NCBI GenBank assembly: GCA_020631865.1
Contig: JACKGS010000001.1
Span: 302,765-366,764, forward strand
Source: Candidatus Nomurabacteria bacterium
GTDB taxonomy: Bacteria; Patescibacteriota; Saccharimonadia; Saccharimonadales; UBA7683
Length of the DNA stretch: 64,000 nucleotides
Direction: 5' to 3'
The first letter of the stretch is position 1. Each line of letters begins with the position of its first letter. Made by a program: the position numbers and the translations under genes. The notes under the pieces were generated by a model, which ran no database searches, had not been told where the DNA came from, and saw only the letters and a program-made list of their open reading frames with translations. Of this stretch, positions 17,096 through 25,299 are shown piece by piece.

Positions 17096-19780
17096 TTAAT
17101 TCTCTTTGCTCATTAGATCTAGGGGCTTATTGAGCAGTTTCATAATTACAACCAATGTCACAGACATTCCTGCAATCATAGCCCACTGCAAAGCGGTAAT
17201 TGGATTAACCTCAAACAATTTAGCTAGGCTCGAAATATGAAGTACCGCAAGCTGTAAAAGCAATGAAAGTATTATCGAGACAGTTAAGAGTGGGTTAGAG
17301 AACCATTTTATATCATAATCTGTGCGTATATCTATCAATCGTACAAGCTCAAAAACTACCATACCAGTAAACACTACGGCAATTGAAGTTTTAGCGTCTG
17401 CATTATTATAAAGAACCAACAATGCTACGGTCATCAATATGCCGAAGACGATGATTTCTATCCATGTTCTGATATTAATAATTGACTGTTGATATTTTTT
17501 AGGTAGATGTTTCATTATATTCCGCGCCGCTGGGTCAGAACCCAAGGCGATAGCCGGTAATCCATCGGTTACGATATTTATAAATAAGATTTGTGAAGGC
17601 GAAAGAAGTAATTTACGCATGAATATAATACCCGCCAAAATAGTTATAACTTCTGCAATATTTGCCGAAAGAAGAAAGTTTACAAATTTTCTAACATTAT
17701 CGTATATTCCTCTGCCTTCTTCTATAGCTGAAATTATTGTTAAGAACTGATCATCTAAAAGTATTAAATCTGCTGCCTCTTTGGTGGCATCAGTGCCAGT
17801 AACGCCCATGGCGATACCAATATCGGCTGCTTTTATGGCTGGGGCATCGTTCACTCCGTCGCCAGTCATCGCAACCTGATGACCGTGCTTTTTTAAGGCC
17901 TGGATGATGCGAATTTTATGCTCAGGATTAACCCTAGCGTAAATGCTAACTTGCTTAACCTTTTCTTCAAACTCCTCTTGGCTTAATTGATCTAGCTCAA
18001 TTCCAGATAGGGCCCCTCCGGCTATTCCAAGTTCTTCTGCAATCGCACTAGCCGTATCAATATGATCACCCGTTATCATAACTACCCTCATGCCCGCCTC
18101 TTTAGTCACACGCTTAATAACATCTGCCACCTCTTTACGTGGAGGATCTATCATCGCTTGCAAGCCTACAAAAATTAAATCATTCTCTGCATCTTTGTCT
18201 TTATCTGGCAGATTGTCTGATTCTTTCATGGCAAAAGCTAGTACCCTGAGTGCATTTTTAGCAAATTTACTATTTTGCTCAACCACTGCCATGCGACGCT
18301 CTTCAGTTAATGGCAAGATTTTGCCGTTAACTAATATTTTTGTTGCGTGCGCCAAAACAATATCTGGTGCACCTTTGACAGCTATCAGCAACTTCTTTTC
18401 ATCTTGATGAATTGTGCTCATCATTTTACGATCAGAATTAAACGGAAACTCTTTTATACGAGGCAGGTTATCTTGAACCACATAATAATCTAGCCCTATT
18501 TTTGCCGCACCGACCAGCAAACAGCCCTCTGTTGGATCTCCAATAACAGCTTCATCTTTTAAGTGAGAATTATTGCACAGCAACCCTAACGTCAAAAGCA
18601 TCTCTACATCTTCTGAGCATTCAACCTTCTTACCCTCATTTGACTGCAGTTCACCATTACTTGAATAGCCTTCGCCTGTAAGTCCGTATATGTTGCCACC
18701 AATCCACAAATTTCTTACAGTCATTTCACCTTTAGTTAATGTACCGGTTTTGTCAGAACAAATAACATCTGTACTCCCCAGAGCTTCTACGGCAGAAAGC
18801 TTACGCACTAGTGCATTCTTTTTAGCCATACGTCTTGCACCAAGTGCCAAGCTAATTCGCACCACAAATGCCAAGCCTTCTGGAATTGCCGCTACGGCCA
18901 GGGCTACTGCAGCGGTAAATGCAAAAACTAATCTAGAAAAAGTACTGCCAGTTAGATTCTTGTCAAAAAGTAAAACTGCAATAAAAACAACTACACATAA
19001 AATTAAAACAATAAAACCGAGCTTTTTACCCAAAGCATCTAATTTACGTTGCATTGGAGTTGGCTCAGACTCTACCCCTTCAACCAATGTGGCAATTTTG
19101 CCAAGTTCGGTATCTACACCAGTAGCAACAACAACACCTTCCGCAGTCCCACTTGCCACGAATGTCCCACTAAATACCATGTTTGACTGATCACCAAGCG
19201 CAACTGTTTTATCAATAGTATCCACAGACTTACTGCTCACCGTCGACTCGCCGGTTAAGCTGGCTTCGTTAACCCTCAGCTCTTGAGTGCTAATTAATCT
19301 GATATCTGCTGAAATCTTTTGCCCATCTTCTAGTAGTGCAACATCTCCTGGTACCACATCGGTGGCATCAATCTCTAAAACATGCCCCGAACGTCGAACC
19401 TTAACCTTAAAAGAAAGTAGATTCTTTAAAGATTCAACTGTTTTTTCAGCCCGATATTCATTCAAAAATCCAATAATCGCTATAGCAAGCACTATTCCAT
19501 AGATTAACAACGATTCGGTTCCTACACGTTTTTCCTCAAGTAAACTAAGTCCCATGGACACTGATGCAGCAACAAGCAAGACTATTATTAATACATCTTT
19601 GAATTGATTAATAAAAATCTGTAATGGCGATACGCGCCTCCCGGAAGGCAATTGATTTAACCCATATTCTGATAACCTAGCACCAGCATCCTCGTCAGTT
19701 AACCCGGATCTTGATGTATTCAACTTATTATATGTATCTTCTACGCTTTGTTGATACCAGCCTGCTATATTATTGCTCAT
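17096..19780 (-). CDS. P-type cation ATPase (P2, calcium type)
   Basis: ATP-driven cation pump, most like calcium-transporting P2A ATPases. 894 residues: N-terminal cation ATPase domain with DEDAGARLSEYGLNQLP, actuator TGES, M4 PEGLAFVVRISLALG, phosphorylation site SDKTGTLTKGE, hinge MTGDGVNDAPAIKAADIGIAMG, and M6 NIVTDGLPAIALG. After PEGL it reads AFVVR where calcium pumps more often have PAVVT, so ion choice is uncertain. About ten membrane helices. Confidence 0.9.
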   Translation of the reverse strand: MSNNIAGWYQQSVEDTYNKLNTSRSGLTDEDAGARLSEYGLNQLPSGRRVSPLQIFINQFKDVLIIVLLVAASVSMGLSLLEEKRVGTESLLIYGIVLAIAIIGFLNEYRAEKTVESLKNLLSFKVKVRRSGHVLEIDATDVVPGDVALLEDGQKISADIRLISTQELRVNEASLTGESTVSSKSVDTIDKTVALGDQSNMVFSGTFVASGTAEGVVVATGVDTELGKIATLVEGVESEPTPMQRKLDALGKKLGFIVLILCVVVFIAVLLFDKNLTGSTFSRLVFAFTAAVALAVAAIPEGLAFVVRISLALGARRMAKKNALVRKLSAVEALGSTDVICSDKTGTLTKGEMTVRNLWIGGNIYGLTGEGYSSNGELQSNEGKKVECSEDVEMLLTLGLLCNNSHLKDEAVIGDPTEGCLLVGAAKIGLDYYVVQDNLPRIKEFPFNSDRKMMSTIHQDEKKLLIAVKGAPDIVLAHATKILVNGKILPLTEERRMAVVEQNSKFAKNALRVLAFAMKESDNLPDKDKDAENDLIFVGLQAMIDPPRKEVADVIKRVTKEAGMRVVMITGDHIDTASAIAEELGIAGGALSGIELDQLSQEEFEEKVKQVSIYARVNPEHKIRIIQALKKHGHQVAMTGDGVNDAPAIKAADIGIAMGVTGTDATKEAADLILLDDQFLTIISAIEEGRGIYDNVRKFVNFLLSANIAEVITILAGIIFMRKLLLSPSQILFINIVTDGLPAIALGSDPAARNIMKHLPKKYQQSIINIRTWIEIIVFGILMTVALLVLYNNADAKTSIAVVFTGMVVFELVRLIDIRTDYDIKWFSNPLLTVSIILSLLLQLAVLHISSLAKLFEVNPITALQWAMIAGMSVTLVVIMKLLNKPLDLMSKEN

Positions 19781-19836
19781 TATACTTCTTATGTTACACT
19801 AATATTAGTTAAATTAATGAAACAGAAAAACAAAAT

Positions 19837-20736
19837 ATGACAAGTGCAGACCTAGAACTACAAATTGCATCTCAGTCTAAACAAATTGTACTAGTGGCAG
19901 CGCTATTATTAGTTTTTCTAGTAATTGCTTCTATAATTCTGAGAGATAGAGCACCTAAGCTTAAGCCGTGGTTATTTGGTTTGCTTAGCGCCACGTTAAT
20001 CATACCAACCCTATTTATGATTATAAGTACCATTTTTGTTAATACAAAGTCTGAATCTGGGGGCCCGGTTCATTGGCACGCAGGGATAGAGCTTTGGGCC
20101 TGCGGAACAGAGCTAGAGCTCCGAAATCCATCTGGAGCACTCTCTAACAAAGTGGGCACTAGTACCTATCATGAACATAATGATAAATACATTCATCTAG
20201 AAGGCAGTGTTATGGAAAAACGCGTAGATGCTTCGCTAGAAAAATTTATGCGTGTAACTGGTGGGAATATCAGTAAATCATCTGTTGGCATTCCGCTATC
20301 TATTGAAGAAACTACATGGATAACTCAAGGAGATAAACTAGACGGAGATCAACAAGGCACAATGAGCTCCGAAATGCTGAAAGAATATATAATTCATAGT
20401 ACAGAAGGGCCAGTTGCACAGTTTACAAATTCACAAAAATGTAATGATTCACCTGCCGAGCTACAGACTTTTGTATACAAATTTAATACCGCCAATAACA
20501 CCTACTACCAACGAAAACTATCAAATCCATCTGAATACATCATGAGTGAAGAATCATCACTAGGGCCTCCTTCAGATTGTGTAATTATTGAATTTGATAC
20601 ACCGAAAGAAAAAACCAACAAACTCTGTGAACAATATGGCGTTAAAGATGTAGACAGATGCCTAGATTTTGGTGTCAAACCCGATAAAAAACAGGTTTGT
20701 AATATTCGTGAAGTTGCGGAGAATAGTAATGATTGA
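19837..20736 (+). CDS. membrane protein with His-rich extracellular domain
   Basis: 299 residues. Two N-terminal hydrophobic segments (about 16-36 and 47-68) are followed by a domain with HWHAGIELWACG and TYHEHNDKYIHLEG, suited to metal or haem binding, and four Cys in the C-terminal 100 residues. It overlaps the CcdA-like gene by 8 nt, so the two are cotranslated. I infer a partner in extracytoplasmic thiol or metal chemistry. Family not recognised beyond that. Confidence 0.7.
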   Translation: MTSADLELQIASQSKQIVLVAALLLVFLVIASIILRDRAPKLKPWLFGLLSATLIIPTLFMIISTIFVNTKSESGGPVHWHAGIELWACGTELELRNPSGALSNKVGTSTYHEHNDKYIHLEGSVMEKRVDASLEKFMRVTGGNISKSSVGIPLSIEETTWITQGDKLDGDQQGTMSSEMLKEYIIHSTEGPVAQFTNSQKCNDSPAELQTFVYKFNTANNTYYQRKLSNPSEYIMSEESSLGPPSDCVIIEFDTPKEKTNKLCEQYGVKDVDRCLDFGVKPDKKQVCNIREVAENSND

Positions 20737-21433
20737 CCTGCCAACTCTCGGCTTAGTAGTTACATCCGCTCTTATAGATTCTATCAACCCTTGTGCTATA
20801 GGAGTATTAATTTTAATGGTTTCTGTAGTACTGGGCACTGGCAAAAGTACCAAAAGATTATTGTTATTAGGTGGCTCATACATATTTGCCATTTTTGCCA
20901 CTTATTTACTTGCCGGACTTGGTTTAGTGTACTTTTTTAGCGAAGTCCCCATTGTTATTGCAGAATACATTAGTATTGCAGTAGCCCTCTTGGTAATAGT
21001 AGCGGGTATACTCGAAATTAAAGATTACTTCTGGTATGGCAAGGGCCCCAGCCTTCATATACCAAAACGCTTTGTTAGTAAGATTCAAAAAATGAGCGGT
21101 GGAGCCACGACGGTTGCCAGCGTAATGCTACTCGGCGCCTTTGTGGCAGCAGTAGAACTACCCTGTACAGGAGCGCCGTATCTAGCAATAATTACGATAT
21201 TAAGAATAGATTTCAATTTCACAGCCCTAATGTTGATGGTTTTATATAATCTACTATTTGTAACCCCGTTAATAATCATACTTATCATGGTGGCCACTGG
21301 TACAAAACTCAGCTCTGTACAGTCTTGGAAAGAAGAAAAGAAAGGAGCAATGCGATTAATGGTCGGGGTTTTATTAGCGGCGCTTGGATGGATATTAATA
21401 TTAATTGCCAATGGAACGATAAATTTTGGGTAA
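20729..21433 (+). CDS. CcdA/DsbD-like membrane thiol transporter
   Basis: About six membrane helices in 234 residues. It carries the two Cys of the CcdA family: DSINPCAIGVL in helix 1 and ELPCTGAPYLAI in helix 4, which pass electrons from cytoplasmic thioredoxin to the outside. I chose the ATG at 20729, overlapping the upstream stop, because it places MIDLPTLGLVVTSALIDSINPC at the N-terminus. The ATP-cone gene follows 4 bp downstream. Confidence 0.85.
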   Translation: MIDLPTLGLVVTSALIDSINPCAIGVLILMVSVVLGTGKSTKRLLLLGGSYIFAIFATYLLAGLGLVYFFSEVPIVIAEYISIAVALLVIVAGILEIKDYFWYGKGPSLHIPKRFVSKIQKMSGGATTVASVMLLGAFVAAVELPCTGAPYLAIITILRIDFNFTALMLMVLYNLLFVTPLIIILIMVATGTKLSSVQSWKEEKKGAMRLMVGVLLAALGWILILIANGTINFG

Positions 21434-21437
21434 CATT

Positions 21438-21710
21438 ATGGAAAAAAGAATAGTTAAAAAAAGTAATCATACAGAAGGCTACCAAAGACACAAGCTCATA
21501 AATAGCGTAAGGGCCAGTTGTCTTGGAGTACATGATTTTGTTGGTTCTGCAGAACTAACTGCCAAAAGAGTCTGCGAGCATGTAGAACAATGGCTAGAAT
21601 CTAAACATGAAGTTACATCTGCCGATATTAGACGCATCGCTGGGAAATCATTATTCAAATACAATCCAGATGCGGCATATATCTATATAACTATTAATGA
21701 GATTAATTAA
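21438..21710 (+). CDS. stand-alone ATP-cone domain protein
   Basis: 90 residues that are almost entirely an ATP-cone: KRIVKKSNHTEGYQRHKLINSVR, HVEQWLESKHEVTSADIRRI, and FKYNPDAAYIYI. ATP-cones sense ATP/dATP in NrdR and ribonucleotide reductases. Here there is no zinc ribbon and no reductase domain. The start is ATG at 21438; a TTG at 21426 is upstream. It sits between CcdA and a flavin disulfide reductase, so a redox or nucleotide link is possible. Confidence 0.8.
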   Translation: MEKRIVKKSNHTEGYQRHKLINSVRASCLGVHDFVGSAELTAKRVCEHVEQWLESKHEVTSADIRRIAGKSLFKYNPDAAYIYITINEIN

Positions 21711-21721
21711 GGAATTACTCT

Positions 21722-23110
21722 GTGAAAAAAAATAAACATTTTGATTATGACTTGATAGTAATAGGTAGCGGTGCCGGTGGTAGTGTAGCGGCTCATATTG
21801 CAAATAAAGCCGGGCTTTCAGTAGCAATAATTGAATCTAACTTAATAGGTGGTGAATGTCCAAATGTTGGGTGCGTGCCCACAAAAGCACTTTTGCAGGC
21901 AGCGGAAATATATGAAGCAGCAAAAAATAGCTCTAAATTCGGTATCAGAGGTGCTAATGTTGGATATAATTACCCCAGCATCAAAGCCTGGAAAGATCTA
22001 GCTGTCAAAAGAACTGGGACTTATCTTGGTGAAGAAATTTACTCTAAAGAAGGCATACATGTAATTCATGGTAGTGCGCATTTTATCAACCCAAATGAAG
22101 TTACCGTTGGACGTGCCCGATATAGTGCTCGCAACTTCTTAATTGCAACCGGTGGAAAGCTAGCTATTCCTCCAATTGAAGGATTAGAAAAAACAGGTTT
22201 CCTAACATTCCATGAAGCAATAAATTTGATTAGACCTCCTCGTAGCCTAGCAATTATAGGTGGAGGGGCTATTGGCTGTGAATTTGCACAACTATTTGCA
22301 ATATTTGGTACAAAAGTTCATATTATCGATATTGCTCCAAGGCTACTTGCTCGCGAGGATGTTGATGCAGGTAAATTTATCGAAGAAAGATTTAAGAAGC
22401 AATATTCAATAACCGTTAGCATGGAAGCGACCGTTGATAAAGTCGAATCCTTCGGTGGCAGAAAACGACTCACAATTAAAAATAAACAAGGCGAATCACA
22501 AATTATTGCTGTTGAAGAAATCTTAATTGCAACAGGCAAAAGAGGGTTGGTAGATATTGGCCTAGAAAATGCTGGCGTTCATTACGAAAACAGCACCATA
22601 ACTACAGACCCATACATGCAAACTACTCAAAAAAATATTTATGCCGCTGGCGATTGTGTTGGCCCGTATCAATTTACACACACCGCTACATATCAAAGCC
22701 GAATTGCAGCTAACAACATTATGCATCCTCGAAAAAAAATATCTACTGACTACCGTGCTGTTCCACGGTGCATATTTACTAATCCAGAAATCGCGTCTGT
22801 TGGCCCAACTGAACAGGAGTTAATAGCAAAGAAAATAAAGTATAAAAAAGTAAATGTTCCTATTACAGTAATCGGTCGAGCCAATACATCAGACATAAGT
22901 GATGGTTTTGTAAAGATATTAGCCGATTCTAAAACAGGAGTTCTTCTTGGCGCCACAATAGCTAGCCCACATGGCGGCGAAATGATTCATGAACTTACAT
23001 TAGCAATACAAAACAACATGAAAGCCGATCAAGTTGCAAATACAATACACGCATTCCCAACTTGGTCAGAGGCCATACGTGTTGCCTGTGCTAAAATTAT
23101 GCGTTCTTAA
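21722..23110 (+). CDS. FAD-dependent pyridine nucleotide-disulfide oxidoreductase
   Basis: 462 residues. FAD motif VIGSGAGGSVAA, redox pair GGECPNVGC (Cys46 and Cys51), NAD(P)H site IIGGGAIGCEFAQ, ATGKR, and YAAGDC for FAD. The dimer end reads HAFPTWSE, with Phe445 where lipoamide dehydrogenase has its catalytic His; mercuric-reductase-like relatives also vary here. So it is probably not a classical lipoamide dehydrogenase. GTG start with AAGGA upstream. Last gene of the redox cluster. Confidence 0.88.
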   Translation: MKKNKHFDYDLIVIGSGAGGSVAAHIANKAGLSVAIIESNLIGGECPNVGCVPTKALLQAAEIYEAAKNSSKFGIRGANVGYNYPSIKAWKDLAVKRTGTYLGEEIYSKEGIHVIHGSAHFINPNEVTVGRARYSARNFLIATGGKLAIPPIEGLEKTGFLTFHEAINLIRPPRSLAIIGGGAIGCEFAQLFAIFGTKVHIIDIAPRLLAREDVDAGKFIEERFKKQYSITVSMEATVDKVESFGGRKRLTIKNKQGESQIIAVEEILIATGKRGLVDIGLENAGVHYENSTITTDPYMQTTQKNIYAAGDCVGPYQFTHTATYQSRIAANNIMHPRKKISTDYRAVPRCIFTNPEIASVGPTEQELIAKKIKYKKVNVPITVIGRANTSDISDGFVKILADSKTGVLLGATIASPHGGEMIHELTLAIQNNMKADQVANTIHAFPTWSEAIRVACAKIMRS

Positions 23111-23151
23111 AATATCTTTAGTTCGTAAGCTTTAATCAACAGCTTAGAGTA

Positions 23152-23370
23152 TTATTTACGCACTATAACGTCGTGAATCAGTCTAGGGTCTTGTTTTTTT
23201 AGAATTTCATGAGAACCAGCTCTATTCTTACTTGATAAGCGCTTTTTCTTTGTTGCCATAGTAAGACTATTTAGTGCTTGGCTAAAAAATAACTGTCCGT
23301 CGGTTTGCGTCTTTTTTAATAGTTTCTGATTGCTAATTTGCTTAATTAATATATTTACACGCTTCTTCAT
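23152..23370 (-). CDS. hypothetical basic protein, 72 aa
   Basis: The ATG follows directly after the TAA of the upstream gene (TAAATG), so the two are coupled. The protein is very basic (MKKRVNILIKQISNQKLLKKTQ, and ATKKKRLSSKNRAG in the middle), which suggests nucleic acid or ribosome contact. No family recognised. Confidence 0.55.
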   Translation of the reverse strand: MKKRVNILIKQISNQKLLKKTQTDGQLFFSQALNSLTMATKKKRLSSKNRAGSHEILKKQDPRLIHDVIVRK

Positions 23371-24081
23371 TTATCTTACCTCAACTGCTGGCCTAAATTT
23401 ATCATCATCCATTACACCGTGTATATCATTTACTGCAAACCTGTAACGACCCTGTCTAAAGCCAGCGAAAATAATCTGACCACTTGATTTTTTGCCCGCA
23501 AAAGATGTCCAGGTATTTAAATCGATTGGTTGCGAAAGCTGTAATGTTAGTGCAATATACTCCTGCATACCCAATGCCGATACAGTGCTTGTTAAGGACA
23601 TCATAGATGATTGAGCAATATCAACACCGGCACTTTTTGAATAGACGACCAAGATACGCCATTTTGCTGAACCAGCAGGCATATCTACGTCCTCATCAAA
23701 AATATCTACACTCTGTACTAAACGTTGATTTGATCGTAGATCGTTTAGACTTGCTGGGCCGATTAATTTATTCGGTGGAACTAGTAAGATCTCTAATGAA
23801 TCACTGTAATCAGGGTTATTCTGCACCCATTCTTCTCGCACTTTCAGTGCTTTTGAAATTTGTTTAGATATATCAGTAAATTTTGGAACTTGAATACCGT
23901 ATACTGCCCAAGATTTCAAAATCTTTTGATAACAATCCATAGCTTCCTCATGAAGCCCTGTATCAACATTACGTAAACTAAACAAAGCACTTCGTTGATC
24001 ATAAAGTTTAGTTAAACGTGAATGTAAGGTGATAATTTCTTGATCAATTGATGTAACTTCTGTCAAATCTTGTAACTTCAT
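23371..24081 (-). CDS. hypothetical protein, 236 aa
   Basis: Soluble protein with an N-terminal heptad-like helix (DQEIITLHSRLTKLYDQRSALF), then a mixed alpha/beta body ending in GRYRFAVNDIHGVMDDDKF. The start is ATG at 24081 with GAGAGA upstream; a GTG lies six codons earlier. It forms a two-gene unit with the basic 72-residue protein. I do not recognise it. Confidence 0.65.
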   Translation of the reverse strand: MKLQDLTEVTSIDQEIITLHSRLTKLYDQRSALFSLRNVDTGLHEEAMDCYQKILKSWAVYGIQVPKFTDISKQISKALKVREEWVQNNPDYSDSLEILLVPPNKLIGPASLNDLRSNQRLVQSVDIFDEDVDMPAGSAKWRILVVYSKSAGVDIAQSSMMSLTSTVSALGMQEYIALTLQLSQPIDLNTWTSFAGKKSSGQIIFAGFRQGRYRFAVNDIHGVMDDDKFRPAVEVR

Positions 24082-24254
24082 AAATTTTCTATCTCTCACA
24101 CAATTATATTATAATAACTACTTTATATCATACTTTTTGTATTTTTGTCAACTTTTTTACTTAGTTAGAGCGTGTGTTTAGGTATCGAGGGCATGAAAAC
24201 TAAGATTAAACTACTACTAATACTGAATTTCTCGCTATATTTATTAATCTGTTG

Positions 24255-24364
24255 TATAATGAGCTAGCGCAGTCAGTACGTGTATGGTTCGTTAGTAATC
24301 TAGGTACCAAAGTTACGTCACAAGGTCGAACTGCAGAAGATTAAACGAAGGATACATACACATA
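24255..24364 (+). promoter_or_regulatory. promoter -10 and ~97-nt leader of the RRM gene
   Basis: TATAAT at 24255-24260 is a perfect -10; the -35 is weak. The leader is about 97 nt and can form paired arms (GCAGT at its start with ACTGC near 24335). The nearest AAGGA is about 13 nt before the ATG, a long spacing. A structured leader would suit a cold-shock-like RNA-binding protein, but that is inference. Confidence 0.5.
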
Positions 24365-24685
24365 ATGGCATATCGACTTTTTGTAGGCGGACTACCATTT
24401 GCAACAACAAGTGAAGAGCTTGAACAGCTTTTTGCAGTACATGGTACTATCGCTTCAGCTCGCGTTATTACAGATCGTGAAACTCAACGCTCTAAAGGCT
24501 TCGGCTTTGTAGAGTTTGAGAGCGACGATGAAGGCAAGGCAGCTGAAAAAGCTCTTAACGGATCGGAACTAAATGGCCGTACTTTAACGGTTAACGAAGC
24601 TCGTCCTCAAGAGGATCGCCCACGCCGTGATTTCAACGGTGGTGGCAACAATGGTAGCGGATCATTCCGTCAACGCAGCTGGTAA
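24365..24685 (+). CDS. RRM RNA-binding protein
   Basis: 106 residues with one RNA recognition motif: RNP2 RLFVGGL (residues 4-10) and RNP1 KGFGFVEF (about 45-52), followed by a Gly/Asn/Arg tail (GGGNNGSGSFRQRSW). This is the small bacterial glycine-rich RRM type, linked in cyanobacteria to cold response. It has its own promoter and terminator, so it is a single-gene unit. Confidence 0.93.
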   Translation: MAYRLFVGGLPFATTSEELEQLFAVHGTIASARVITDRETQRSKGFGFVEFESDDEGKAAEKALNGSELNGRTLTVNEARPQEDRPRRDFNGGGNNGSGSFRQRSW

Positions 24686-24700
24686 TCTATTACCTACACT

Positions 24701-24728
24701 AAAAAAGACTCCTTCGAGAGTCTTTTTT
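24701..24728 (+). terminator. terminator of the RRM gene
   Basis: GACTC / GAGTC stem extended by an A6 / T6 pairing. It works in either direction but is placed 15 bp after the RRM stop. Confidence 0.88.
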
Positions 24729-24761
24729 AGTTATCTATGTAAAGTTTTAAAATTAAATAAA

Positions 24762-24782
24762 ACTCCCATATTGTTTGGGAGC
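24762..24782 (-). terminator. terminator of the 146-residue gene
   Basis: Stem CTCCCA / TGGGAG. On the minus strand it is followed by TTTTATTTAATTTT, 34 bp after the stop of the gene at 24816. Confidence 0.7.
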
Positions 24783-24815
24783 TTTATTAACTATCATTCA
24801 AGATACTAACTATTA

Positions 24816-25256
24816 TCAGTAAACCTGTGAACTATCTACCTTCCATACGCCATCTTCTTTAACTAACCTAATAACAAAGGCTGCTTCCGTACGTCCCATT
24901 GCACTTTTTGGAAGATTTTTTACGTTCGCAAGATATATTGCTGAATTAGAATCAGCTTCCGAATTAATATAAAGTTCAGGATTAACTATTTCCGCTTTAT
25001 CTGATTTTACGGTCTTTGAAATTTCCCGAATTACCTCAATACTATTCCGCCCCTTCAACACCTCACTAGATAGTTCATATGCTTTTTCAGGGCTGCCGCT
25101 AGTCAATCCATTAATATATGCTAAGGGAACGGATGCAATCTCTGCTGTATTATTGATAGGTTTATCCTTTTTACTTACTTGTGTACCTAACAACACACCG
25201 ATACCCAAGAAGATAACCGAGATAATCACTGTTACCATAATGTTATTTTTTTTCAT
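24816..25256 (-). CDS. membrane-anchored protein with NTF2-like ectodomain (tentative)
   Basis: 146 residues: one N-terminal anchor (MVTVIISVIFLGIGVLLG), then a small outside domain whose end, AAFVIRLVKEDGVWKVDSSQVY, resembles DUF4878/NTF2-like lipoprotein folds. No lipobox Cys. It lies 43 bp after the large secreted protein gene in the same direction and has its own terminator. Confidence 0.65.
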   Translation of the reverse strand: MKKNNIMVTVIISVIFLGIGVLLGTQVSKKDKPINNTAEIASVPLAYINGLTSGSPEKAYELSSEVLKGRNSIEVIREISKTVKSDKAEIVNPELYINSEADSNSAIYLANVKNLPKSAMGRTEAAFVIRLVKEDGVWKVDSSQVY

Positions 25257-25299
25257 TGCCTTTACTCCTTTGTTTAAGATTTAATCGGTTATAAATTTA

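Noticed and set aside
24193..24267. 24-codon plus-strand frame MKTKIKLLLILNFSLYLLICC with signal-peptide look
   Set aside because: It overlaps the promoter of the RRM gene, and its GAGG is only 2 nt from the ATG. Likely chance.
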